Shown in pieces: positions 1 through 6,654 of a DNA stretch of 13,986 nucleotides. The stretch is from Bacillota bacterium (GTDB lineage: Bacteria > Bacillota > Limnochordia > Darwinibacteriales > DTU012): NCBI GenBank assembly GCA_012521805.1, contig JAAYLQ010000021.1:1-13986 (forward strand). Reading direction: 5' to 3'. The notes beneath the pieces are model-generated. The model was not told where the DNA came from, searched no databases, and saw only the letters and a program-made list of their open reading frames with translations. The translations under genes were made by a program, and so were the position numbers. Position 1 is the first letter of the stretch. Each line of letters starts with the position of its first letter.

Positions 1-21
1 TAACAGTTTTTTCTTAAACAT
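1..21 (-). CDS. Start of a minus-strand gene, cut by window edge
   Basis: An ATG on the minus strand at 21-19 is preceded by a good ribosome binding site (GGGGGAG, about 25-31) at a 5-base spacing. The seven visible codons read MFKKKLL. A Lys-rich start running into Leu would fit the beginning of a signal peptide or lipoprotein, but seven residues cannot identify a product. It lies downstream of, and in the same direction as, the MATE gene, separated by that gene's terminator, so it is probably transcribed on its own. Confidence 0.55.
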
Positions 22-54
22 TTTTTCTCCCCCTATATTTGAGTGTCACTTTAG

Positions 55-60
55 ATTATA
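55..60 (-). promoter_or_regulatory. Possible -10 element for the gene leaving the left edge
   Basis: A TATAAT hexamer on the minus strand lies 34 bases upstream of the ATG at 21. No convincing -35 element is found 16-18 bases upstream and there is no TG extension, so this is a weak call that rests on the hexamer and its placement between the MATE terminator and the start codon. Confidence 0.3.
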
Positions 61-124
61 AAGAGGCAATGTAAAGCCTACCATCAGAGTAAAATCAAAT
101 GTATGTAAAGTTGAATTTGGGCAT

Positions 125-163
125 AAAAAAAAGGACTAAGACTCTTTGTATTAGCCTTAGTCC
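125..163 (-). terminator. Rho-independent terminator of the MATE gene
   Basis: The arms GGACTAAG (133-140) and CTTAGTCC (156-163) form a perfect 8-bp stem with a 15-base loop. On the minus strand the hairpin is followed by eight T (A-run 125-132 on the plus strand). It begins 17 bases after the MATE stop codon. Confidence 0.88.
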
Positions 164-179
164 CTATTGAATTGATTAT

Positions 180-1547
180 CTACTTCCTCGCTAGGCGCAG
201 GCAGCTGATTTCCGGATGCGTCTTGAGATACCGCAGATGCCACAAACTCAGGACCAATCCTTTGAAAATACTGGAAATGCTGATTGCCCACCAAATCCCT
301 TCTAAGCCGAGGGCAGTTGACGAAAGCAGCAGCGCTCCCGGAATTCTTAGGAGGTTGAAAACAATGCTGACAATTGAGGGAGGAAAACTCTTGCCGTGAC
401 CGATAAAAGCTCCCGCGGTAACAATCTCAATGCACATCCACAGCTGAGACAGCCCCAAGATTTTTAAATAGACAACTCCTTGACTGATAGCCTCCGGTTC
501 CGGAATAAAGATGGCAAAGATAGGTCCTGCCCCAAAAATCAGCAGAAGGGTGGCAAAGACTCCTAGAACAGAAACAATCCCGATTCCGACAAAGTAACCT
601 TTGTAAACCCGATCCCATTTTTTTGCGCCGTAGTTCTGTCCGATAAAAGCGCTCATGGCTGTCTGAAAGCCGCCAGCAGTCAACCAGGAGATGGATTCAA
701 TCTGGGAGCCTACTTTCTGCACAGCAATCGGCAGCGGACCCCACTGGGCAATAATCCGAGCTATCACCATTGCAATCGTGGTAAAGAAGGCGCTCTGCAC
801 AGCCATGGGCAGCCCTAACATAACAATGCGCTTGAGATAATTCCAGTCGGGTTTTTCCAGAAGGCGCAGGCCGGAGAAAAGCTCCGGACGCTTCTTAGTC
901 TGCAGGAAAAACACTGCCGACGCAATAAATTGGGCAATTATACTAGCAAGAGCAGCCCCTGCGGTTTCCAACCGCGGGAATGGCCCTAAGCCGAATATGA
1001 GAACCGGATCCAGAATAATATTAGCCGCCAAACCCACAACATTGATCTTAAACGGTGTTCTGCTGTCACCGGCACCGTTGAAAATTGCTGTAAACACAGG
1101 GTTAACTGTGAAAAAAGGCATACCTAAAGCAACAATCAGCAGATATATCCGGGCCTGTTCTTCGACAGATGGACCTAAGCGATAAAATCCAATCAGCGGT
1201 TGCCGAAAGGCGATCAGCAGTGCTCCGTAAATTACCGATAGCACTAGGATCAACTGCAGGCTGTGGCCCACGTAGCGCTTGGCTTCCTGTTCGTCCTTTT
1301 TCCCAATCGACTGAGCTACACCCACCTCTGCTCCGACTCTGGCAACCAGAATCACAGCCGAAGCCAGCCACGTGAAAAAGCTGGCAGTTCCTACCGCTGC
1401 CACAGCATCAGAACTGAGCCGGCCAACCCAAATCATATCGATCAAGCTGTAAGCCATCTGCACAAATGATGTACCGATAATCGGCAGTGCCAGTTTTGTC
1501 AATCTGTGGAGGATACTGCCTTCAGTTAAGTCAATAGTTCTGCTCAT
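180..1547 (-). CDS. MATE family efflux transporter
   Basis: A 455-residue polytopic membrane protein of the normal length for multidrug and toxic compound extrusion transporters, which export cationic drugs or metabolites in exchange for Na+ or H+. Visible family signatures include the N-terminal LTKLALPIIGTSFVQMAYSL segment, the FNGAGDSRTPFKIN loop before 'NIILDPVLIFG' near residues 160-190, and in the second half 'GLPMAVQS' and 'IGQNYGAKKWDRV'. Two homologous six-helix halves are recognisable. It is closest to the DinF/NorM-like proteins common in Bacillota; the substrate cannot be read from the sequence. The ribosome binding site is poor (AGAGATAG; a GGAG lies too far upstream), so the start is less certain than the reading frame. 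It is a single gene between a divergent gene and its own terminator. Confidence 0.93.
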   Translation of the reverse strand: MSRTIDLTEGSILHRLTKLALPIIGTSFVQMAYSLIDMIWVGRLSSDAVAAVGTASFFTWLASAVILVARVGAEVGVAQSIGKKDEQEAKRYVGHSLQLILVLSVIYGALLIAFRQPLIGFYRLGPSVEEQARIYLLIVALGMPFFTVNPVFTAIFNGAGDSRTPFKINVVGLAANIILDPVLIFGLGPFPRLETAGAALASIIAQFIASAVFFLQTKKRPELFSGLRLLEKPDWNYLKRIVMLGLPMAVQSAFFTTIAMVIARIIAQWGPLPIAVQKVGSQIESISWLTAGGFQTAMSAFIGQNYGAKKWDRVYKGYFVGIGIVSVLGVFATLLLIFGAGPIFAIFIPEPEAISQGVVYLKILGLSQLWMCIEIVTAGAFIGHGKSFPPSIVSIVFNLLRIPGALLLSSTALGLEGIWWAISISSIFKGLVLSLWHLRYLKTHPEISCLRLARK

Positions 1548-1589
1548 TTCTATCTCTGCACTCCATCTTTTTCTTTGTATGCTTTATCT

Positions 1590-1598
1590 ATGATAGCA
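1590..1598 (-). promoter_or_regulatory. Possible extended -10 promoter for the MATE gene
   Basis: Minus-strand TGCTATCAT fits TGnTATAAT with one mismatch and lies about 43 bases upstream of the MATE ATG. No recognisable -35 box is present at 17 bases, as is usual for extended -10 promoters. Moderate-to-low support. Confidence 0.35.
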
Positions 1599-1642
1599 CA
1601 GATATAGCCTGCCTGCATCATCAATTTATGTGTGCCCTTTTG

Positions 1643-1651
1643 TGATATAAT
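1643..1651 (+). promoter_or_regulatory. Extended -10 promoter for the CDF-like gene
   Basis: TGATATAAT is an exact TGnTATAAT extended -10 element. No clear -35 is present. Transcription would start near 1658 and produce a leader of roughly 125 bases before the ATG at 1783, covering the foldable segment 1671-1751. Confidence 0.55.
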
Positions 1652-1670
1652 TAAATAAATCTATATGCGC

Positions 1671-1751
1671 CTGCCGGGAAGCATAAGCGAGGAGGATAAT
1701 TCTGCTGTTCCCAGGAAGTTTTCGAAAAACTGGCAGCCGCTGGATTAATCC
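1671..1751 (+). other. Foldable 5' leader, unclassified, upstream of the CDF-like gene
   Basis: CTGCC (1671-1675) can pair with GGCAG (1732-1736), closing two hairpins: GGGA/AGCA (1676-1683) against TGCT/TCCC (1703-1712), and AGTTTT (1717-1722) against AAAACT (1726-1731). The GGATTAATCC palindrome (1742-1751) follows. Together this is a possible three-way junction. I could not match it to a known riboswitch class and there is no U-tract terminator after it. A strong GAGGAGG (1689-1695) lies inside the first hairpin with no ATG, GTG or TTG at a suitable distance. Confidence 0.35.
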
Positions 1752-1782
1752 TGCTGACCTGATTGTGTGGGGGGGTAGTTAC

Positions 1783-2406
1783 ATGAAACAGAAAGGCGAG
1801 AGCACACTCCTGGCATCTGTTCTCCTCAGTTCTCCTGGACCCTTAGTGCTCGGCATCGCCCTGTTTTTTGGCCGTTCCAGTACCCAGATTGCGGATTTTG
1901 TCCGCCGCACGGCTGAGCTGAGCGCAATTGTTGTGTCATGGATCGTCTTTCGGTTAATCCATAAAGATGCAGATCCTGATCCAGAGCGCAAGCTGACGCT
2001 AGAAAACATTGCAAATTTATGCGTTGGCACAGCAATGTGCCTCTCGGGAGCAGCGATGCTGTTGATTGCCTTCTTGTCACTCGAGAGCGAAAAGGGCAAT
2101 GTGATTCCTGCCCTGATAATTGCTTTCCTAGGAGTTGTCACAAATTCCTTTTTCTGGCTGCGCTACCGCAGACTGGACCGGGAACAGCCAAATACGATCC
2201 TGTCAGTCCAAAGCAGACTGTATCTGGCTAAATCAATAGTCGACACCTGTGTGGTAATTTCACTAGCATTTGTTGCGTTTGCTCCGGCATCCCTCCTCAC
2301 CGGCTATGTGGACTTGGGTGGCTCAGTAGTTGTTGCTCTCTATCTGATCATTAGTGGAGCGGGAGCGATCCGGGAACGTAAAAAAATAGAAGCGAAACAT
2401 ACTTAA
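1783..2406 (+). CDS. CDF-like transmembrane domain protein
   Basis: A 207-residue membrane protein resembling the transmembrane domain of cation diffusion facilitators, without the usual cytoplasmic C-terminal domain. Features that show this are the 'PDPERKLTLENIANL' segment (66-80), matching the CDF loop motif P-x-G/x-x-x-x-E-x-I/L, and the last helix 'GYVDLGGSVVVALYLIISG' (174-192). The metal site looks altered: the TM2 positions that are usually His/Asp and Asp align near R41-R42 and E45, and the TM5 pair is K150/D154 rather than His/Asp and Asp. It may therefore not move Zn2+ or Mn2+ in the usual way. The ATG at 1783 was chosen over the in-frame GTG at 1765, because a G-rich ribosome binding site (1769-1775) precedes the ATG and nothing suitable precedes the GTG. 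No terminator is evident after it. Confidence 0.75.
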   Translation: MKQKGESTLLASVLLSSPGPLVLGIALFFGRSSTQIADFVRRTAELSAIVVSWIVFRLIHKDADPDPERKLTLENIANLCVGTAMCLSGAAMLLIAFLSLESEKGNVIPALIIAFLGVVTNSFFWLRYRRLDREQPNTILSVQSRLYLAKSIVDTCVVISLAFVAFAPASLLTGYVDLGGSVVVALYLIISGAGAIRERKKIEAKHT

Positions 2407-2466
2407 TTTTTCCGCTAAAAAACCCCGCCATTTTTATCCATAACCTACCGAAATAAATCTATAATA

Positions 2467-2496
2467 TGTTATAATAACTTGGTTAGAAGGTAACCA
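2467..2496 (+). promoter_or_regulatory. Extended -10 promoter and hairpin/operator-like repeat for the FNT gene
   Basis: TGTTATAAT (2467-2475) is an exact TGnTATAAT element; a second TATAAT occurs at 2460-2465. The inverted repeat TGGTTA-GAAGG-TAACCA (2480-2496) lies at the predicted transcription start, where a repressor could act or the RNA could form a small hairpin. The -35 region shows no good match. Confidence 0.5.
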
Positions 2497-2534
2497 CGAA
2501 ATTATGAAACACAATTACAGAAAGGACTTTGCCT

Positions 2535-3305
2535 GTGAATCCCATTTCTGGACCGAAAGCACTAACGGATTATATACTCAATCAAACTGCTATAAAGACT
2601 AAAAAAAGCAATCTCACTTTAATTTTACAGGGAATACTTGCAGGGATGTATATTGCCATAGGTGCAGTTGGAAGCCTAAAGGTTTCGGCTAGTTTCGCAG
2701 CCCCGGGGTTAGGTGATTTCTTGGGAGCAGTGGTCTTCCCGGTAGGAATTATTGCCATCATTGCAATGCAAGCAGAACTGTATACAAGTAACTGCATGAT
2801 CATGACTTCGGTATATGCTGGTAAGTCTAAAATTAAACAGATAATAAAGATCTTGTCCCTGGTTGTGTTTGCTAATTTGCTTGGAGCTATTGTTGCTTCT
2901 GCATTGACCGTTACCTCGGGACTGTTTAGCGAAACCGCGGTCAACTTATTGATTGACAAAGCTATCTATAAAGTCAATCTGCCAGTGGGGCAGTTATTTG
3001 CTAGTGCAGTTTTTTGCAACATAATCGTGTGCACAGGAGTATGTCTGGCCTACGGTTCCAAGGATGAAATTGTTAAAATTATTACCCTCTGGCTGGCAAT
3101 CACGGTATTCGTTCTTAGTGGAACAGAGCACGTTGTGGCTAACATGTATTATTTATTTGCAGCAAAATTCTACGGTGGAGCTCTTTCAGCTAAAGGGATT
3201 ATCTATAATCTCTTCATATCTGGAATTGGCAACTTTATTGGTGGTGGAGTTGTTGTAGCAAGTGCCAACTATTTATTAGCTTACAAAACTCAGGGTCAGG
3301 GTTAA
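2535..3305 (+). CDS. Formate/nitrite transporter (FNT) family channel
   Basis: A 256-residue, six-helix member of the FNT family: pentameric channels for small monovalent anions such as formate, nitrite or hydrosulfide. The signatures in order are the re-entrant loop region 'AIGAVGSLKVSAS' (41-53), 'MQAELYTSNCMIM' (78-90), 'AVFCNIIVCTGVCLA' (158-172), and 'GTEHVVANMYY' (196-206) carrying the central pore histidine H199 that corresponds to FocA H209; 'GNFIGGG' (232-238) closes the second re-entrant loop. The start is set at GTG 2535, because AAAGGA (2521-2526) is 8 bases upstream of it but only 2 bases from the alternative TTG at 2529. It stands alone between its promoter and a strong terminator. 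Substrate is undecided among formate, nitrite and HS-. Confidence 0.9.
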   Translation: MNPISGPKALTDYILNQTAIKTKKSNLTLILQGILAGMYIAIGAVGSLKVSASFAAPGLGDFLGAVVFPVGIIAIIAMQAELYTSNCMIMTSVYAGKSKIKQIIKILSLVVFANLLGAIVASALTVTSGLFSETAVNLLIDKAIYKVNLPVGQLFASAVFCNIIVCTGVCLAYGSKDEIVKIITLWLAITVFVLSGTEHVVANMYYLFAAKFYGGALSAKGIIYNLFISGIGNFIGGGVVVASANYLLAYKTQGQG

Positions 3306-3332
3306 ATATCTGCTTCAAAACCCGGTATACAC

Positions 3333-3369
3333 AAAGGTACGCCCCATCAAGGCTGGCGTACCTTTTTTT
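3333..3369 (+). terminator. Rho-independent terminator of the FNT gene
   Basis: A perfect stem AAAGGTACGCC (3333-3343) / GGCGTACCTTT (3355-3365) with an 11-base loop and a run of seven T (3363-3369). It sits between convergent genes. The A-rich left flank is shorter than the T run, so it should work best for the plus-strand gene, but could also stop the minus-strand permease transcript. Confidence 0.92.
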
Positions 3370-3426
3370 CATACAATTTCAGTTAAGTTTTCTTCTTGGT
3401 TTTATGGAGCATCGCCCTCTATCACA

Positions 3427-4614
3427 TTAAATCAATACTTCCAGTAGATAAAGAATGATCACAAATGAAAAGTTGATAACTGTAAACTGAATCAAATAGG
3501 ACTTAACACTGGTTGAATTGTGTTTTTTATACTCACTAAAGGTAATCAAACTAGCCAATGAGGCAATTAAAGTTCCACATCCTCCGATATTCACCGCAGG
3601 CAGCAGTGCATGATAATTATCAGTAAAATGGGATAACAAAACAGCACTTGGTACATTGCTGATCAACTGGCATGATAAAATACCGAACAAGAGGGTATTC
3701 CTGGGCAGAATCTGAGAAAAGAACTCATTTACCGCTGGTATCCTTGCCATATTGCCGCTGAATACAAAAAAGGCAGCAAAAGTAGCGAGTAGTGGATAGT
3801 TCACTGTTTTTAATGATTTTCGATCGAATATAAACAGAGCTAAGGTAATCACGATAGTCCCAATTAGATAAGGAATTATCCGAAAAACAATTAATATACT
3901 GGCGACAAAAAGTACGCTGTAAATGATAGCAAGTCGAATATTTAAAGTGTATTGGTTATCACTTTTCAGTTCTAATGGTATCGGTTTTACGAAACAGCAG
4001 ATACCAATAATCAGAGTAGATGCCAAAAAGCTTGGAAGCATGATTTGTACAAATTCCAAGGTATCAATATTATAAAATGCATATAGATAAAGGTTTTGTG
4101 GATTACCAAATGGAGTCACCATTCCACCTAAGTTAGCTGCGATGTTCTGCATAATGAATGTAAAAGCCATCGCCTGCTTATTATCTGTGCTGGTTAAAAC
4201 AAAATAACCGAGGGGAAGAAAAGTGAGCAGCGCCATATCATTAGCTAAAAACATAGAGCCAATGAAGGTAATGAAGACCAATCCTAAGGTAGCGTTGCGA
4301 AGATTATGAAGTCTGATAACAATGTTTCTGCTTATAATCTCAAATACGTGGATATTGGAAAGAGCCTCTACTACCGCTAAGGTACAGTACAGCGTTGCTA
4401 AAGTATTCCAGTTAAAATAATCCAGATAGCTTGCATCCACTGGGACAAAGAAACAAGTAATCAGCATGGCAGTGATTGCGATGATTAGGACAATCTGCTT
4501 TTTGGCTGCTTGGGTAATCCAGCAGCTGACCTTTGTAAATTGCTGCAGTTTCCCTGGATCTTCTGGAGAAATTACAGTCTGTTTGCTTAGTACATCTATT
4601 GTGTTGTTTTTCAA
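3427..4614 (-). CDS. ArsB/NhaD-superfamily ion permease
   Basis: A 395-residue polytopic protein of the ion transporter superfamily (ArsB, NhaD, CitM, SLC13 relatives). The two inverted halves each show the paired signatures: 'LANDMALLTFLP' near 123-134 with 'NIAANLGGMVTPFGNPQN' (157-174), and 'ISNVPSAVLLS' (318-328) with 'NIGGCGTLIASLASL' (342-356). These Asn/Gly-rich hairpins form the substrate and ion site in the family. The substrate is not identifiable: carboxylate, arsenite or Na+/H+ exchange are all possible. No arsR, arsC or sulfur-reduction genes lie beside it. The start is set at TTG 4614 because GGAG (4624-4627 on the minus strand) lies 8 bases upstream; the GTG at 4623 directly abuts the GGAG and cannot use it. 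Confidence 0.86.
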   Translation of the reverse strand: MKNNTIDVLSKQTVISPEDPGKLQQFTKVSCWITQAAKKQIVLIIAITAMLITCFFVPVDASYLDYFNWNTLATLYCTLAVVEALSNIHVFEIISRNIVIRLHNLRNATLGLVFITFIGSMFLANDMALLTFLPLGYFVLTSTDNKQAMAFTFIMQNIAANLGGMVTPFGNPQNLYLYAFYNIDTLEFVQIMLPSFLASTLIIGICCFVKPIPLELKSDNQYTLNIRLAIIYSVLFVASILIVFRIIPYLIGTIVITLALFIFDRKSLKTVNYPLLATFAAFFVFSGNMARIPAVNEFFSQILPRNTLLFGILSCQLISNVPSAVLLSHFTDNYHALLPAVNIGGCGTLIASLASLITFSEYKKHNSTSVKSYLIQFTVINFSFVIILYLLEVLI

Positions 4615-4648
4615 GCGGATCACTCCATATTCTTACTCACAGAGCAGA

Positions 4649-4677
4649 ATTATAGCAGATTGCCTGGGAGAATACAA
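4649..4677 (-). promoter_or_regulatory. Promoter of the ArsB/NhaD-type permease
   Basis: On the minus strand TTGTAT (4677-4672), a 17-base spacer and TATAAT (4654-4649), with TGC directly before the -10 giving TGnTATAAT. The ribosome binding site begins about 22 bases downstream of the -10. Confidence 0.68.
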
Positions 4678-4713
4678 TTAGGTGTATGCAGCCAGCCAGA
4701 TGACCCGGCGCAT

Positions 4714-4755
4714 AAAAAAACTCACCTTTGAGTACTGTGTACTCAGAGGTGAGTT
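4714..4755 (-). terminator. Rho-independent terminator of the XRE-PLDc_N-ABC operon
   Basis: A 17-position stem with one mismatch, arms 4719-4735 and 4739-4755, a 3-base loop, and a seven-A run (4714-4720) that becomes a U tract on the minus-strand transcript. It starts 16 bases after the ABC permease stop codon. Confidence 0.92.
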
Positions 4756-4771
4756 CTCCTTGAAGGGAGTT

Positions 4772-5536
4772 TTACAGCTGCTTTCTTTTAAAAATTAATA
4801 CTGCCGCCGCAAGCAGAGCAATCGCTGCAGCCACTGTAACGCCAATCGCATAACTGAGAGAAGAAAACATGATCGAGTTGGTGACCAACTCCATGTTTTT
4901 GCCTGCAAGCGATAGAGGATTGTATTTCCATGCTTTAGGGAAAATATTTAAGATCGCCAAACAGACAGCTGCCGCACCAGTCAGCAGCAGGGCGCCATAG
5001 CTGCTGGCTGCCAGTGTGGATGAACAGAGCAGTACAGCCAATATAAATACTCCAAACAGCCACAGGCAGAATACAGAAGAAAATAGATTGGCTGAATAAT
5101 CATCGGAAAATAGAAATACTGTGTAGCCCCAAGTGGTAACAAAGGCTGTGGCGAGGCTGGCAGTCCAGATTGTGAGCATGGCAGCAAATTTCCCCATAAT
5201 CACTGCCGTGCGGGACAAACCCTTGGTTAAAAGATTAATCAGGGTACCTTTGGACAGCTCGGACGAAAGGACGCTGCTGAAAACCAGCACGGTAACGATT
5301 AGTCCCATTTGAGTTATGTTTTTATAGAACTGTGCCCAGGAGTCAATAGACGAAGGCTCGGGAAGACTGATTAAGACTCCCTCCGGCATAAATTTTTCCA
5401 GCAGTTCCGGTGTCAATTTGGCTGTAAGAGGATTCATTATGCCGAAAATGAAAAAGACAACCAGCATGATCAACAGCTTATATGTCCTGATATGCTCTAC
5501 CATTTCTTTTTTGAAAAAAACACGAAAATGGCTCAC
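4772..5536 (-). CDS. ABC-2 type transporter permease (YxlG-like)
   Basis: A 254-residue integral membrane protein with about six hydrophobic segments (roughly 21-37, 75-90, 113-137, 150-172, 178-196, 222-248) and the ABC-2 permease hallmark 'SSELSKGTLINLLTKGLSR' (91-109), where a cytosolic helix coupling to the ATPase precedes TM3. It starts at GTG 5536, overlapping the ATPase stop as GTGA, behind a strong GGAGGTGG ribosome binding site, so translation is coupled. Together with the ATPase it forms an exporter or membrane-stress ABC complex; by gene order it corresponds to B. subtilis YxlG. The substrate is unknown. It is the last gene of the operon and is followed at once by a strong terminator. 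Confidence 0.88.
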   Translation of the reverse strand: MSHFRVFFKKEMVEHIRTYKLLIMLVVFFIFGIMNPLTAKLTPELLEKFMPEGVLISLPEPSSIDSWAQFYKNITQMGLIVTVLVFSSVLSSELSKGTLINLLTKGLSRTAVIMGKFAAMLTIWTASLATAFVTTWGYTVFLFSDDYSANLFSSVFCLWLFGVFILAVLLCSSTLAASSYGALLLTGAAAVCLAILNIFPKAWKYNPLSLAGKNMELVTNSIMFSSLSYAIGVTVAAAIALLAAAVLIFKRKQL

Positions 5537-6450
5537 TGAACCACCTCCGCAAACAAGCTTTCCAACGTCGGTTCCACAACTTCGAATTTTTCCGGAGTGA
5601 TCTGCTTGGCAGCCAGCAGATCGATTAAAACCTGACCCCTTAGAGAGTGATCTTCAATGGTGATTGCAAGAACATTTTCCTCCTGTACCACTTTCACACC
5701 AAGTTGCTGCAGTTCCTCACTCGCGGAAAACTCGGCAGCCTGATCCGCAGTGGCAAACTTAATCATGAAACTGTTACGCTGATACTGCTTTTGAATTTCG
5801 CTTATAGTCCCGGATAAAACCAGTATACCCTGATCAAGAACCGCAATTCGATCGCATATTCTTTCTACATCAGCAAGGATATGGGTTGAAAATACTACGG
5901 TTGTCCTGCCCTTGATCGAAGCTAGAATATCTAGGATCTGCTTACGGCCGATGGGATCCAGAGCAGATGTCGGTTCGTCACAGATCAGCAGTTTCGGCTC
6001 GTTGAGAAGCGCCTGGGCAATTCCCAATCGCTGCTTCATTCCCCGAGAAAATCCGCCGATTCTGCGGTTCACATCCTTAAGTCCCACCAGCTCCAGCAGT
6101 TCTTCACTCCGCTCTTTGATTTTCTTCGATGGCAGTCCAGTTATTTCGCCGCACAATTTGAGATATTCCATAGGCCGCATGTAGCCATAAAACTCCGGTA
6201 CATCGGGCAGGAAACCAATATGGCGGTTAGTTTTGGTGTCCCCATAGACAACCTCCTCACCGCACACCTTAACGGTGCCGCTGTCAGGCTTTAATAAGCC
6301 GACTACGATCCTCATTGTAGTAGTTTTACCTGCGCCGTTCTTACCAACAAAACCGAAGATTGAATTTTCCGGTACGACCATGTTGAGTCCCTGCAGTACT
6401 TGATGGCTGCCGAAGCTCATCCTGAGATCGCTGATTTCTAAAACACTCAT
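5533..6450 (-). CDS. ABC transporter ATP-binding protein (YxlF-like)
   Basis: A 305-residue ATPase. Walker A GKNGAGKT is at 36-43, the signature is 'FSRGMKQR' at 134-141 in place of LSGGQ, Walker B is 'LLICDEP' (154-160) with E159, and the H-loop is H190 in 'FSTHIL'. The usual Q-loop glutamine position reads LPD (81-83), common in this drug-export/bacteriocin-immunity-like class. About 90 residues after the ATPase core form an extra C-terminal domain ending 'LESLFAEVVQ'. The start is ATG 6450, which shares its A with the TGA stop of the upstream small gene; the TTG at 6453 is too near the ribosome binding site. It pairs with the following permease. In B. subtilis the equivalent YxlF lies next to YxlE and YxlG. 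Confidence 0.92.
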   Translation of the reverse strand: MSVLEISDLRMSFGSHQVLQGLNMVVPENSIFGFVGKNGAGKTTTMRIVVGLLKPDSGTVKVCGEEVVYGDTKTNRHIGFLPDVPEFYGYMRPMEYLKLCGEITGLPSKKIKERSEELLELVGLKDVNRRIGGFSRGMKQRLGIAQALLNEPKLLICDEPTSALDPIGRKQILDILASIKGRTTVVFSTHILADVERICDRIAVLDQGILVLSGTISEIQKQYQRNSFMIKFATADQAAEFSASEELQQLGVKVVQEENVLAITIEDHSLRGQVLIDLLAAKQITPEKFEVVEPTLESLFAEVVQ

Positions 6451-6650
6451 CAATCCTCACCCCGTCCAAAGATAAAGTAAGCAATTGGACCAATAATCTG
6501 GATAAAAACGACGACCGGAATCCAAAATGCGCGGGTGCCGAAACGGTAGTTCCTGTGTTTCAACACATGACGTAAAGCAGCAAGCATCAGTGCCACTTCA
6601 GCAATAATTAATGGAAGCAGAATCGGCCAGTACTCTTTGAAAACATCCAC
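6450..6650 (-). CDS. Small PLDc_N domain membrane protein (YxlE-like)
   Basis: A 66-residue protein with two transmembrane helices (about 8-25 and 43-60), the basic segment 'RHVLKHRNYRFGTRAFW' between them and the closing 'IGPIAYFIFGRGED'. This is the PLDc_N (phospholipase D nuclease N-terminal, here without the nuclease) pattern found in YxlE, which in B. subtilis belongs to the sigY operon and dampens SigY activity. The start is GTG 6650: GGGGTGATC, which includes the stop codon of the upstream gene, is optimally spaced before it, while the longer frame from 6731 would lie within the upstream gene and has no ribosome binding site. It is 4 bases from the upstream gene and overlaps the next gene by one base. 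Likely a membrane partner or modulator of the ABC transporter. Confidence 0.82.
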   Translation of the reverse strand: MDVFKEYWPILLPLIIAEVALMLAALRHVLKHRNYRFGTRAFWIPVVVFIQIIGPIAYFIFGRGED

Positions 6651-6654
6651 ATGA

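Noticed and set aside
1665..1760. Short frames in the 1665-1760 leader (27 codons from ATG 1665; another frame ending in LAAAGLILLT) as a small gene or pseudogene remnant
   Set aside because: ATG 1665 has no ribosome binding site, the frames are short and interrupted, and the segment is better explained by base pairing. A remnant cannot be excluded without a database search.
1700..1782. N-terminal extension of the CDF-like protein back to the GAGGAGG at 1689-1695
   Set aside because: The frame is open upstream, but only CTG or ATT codons lie at ribosome-binding distance, and the natural N-terminus starts at 1783.
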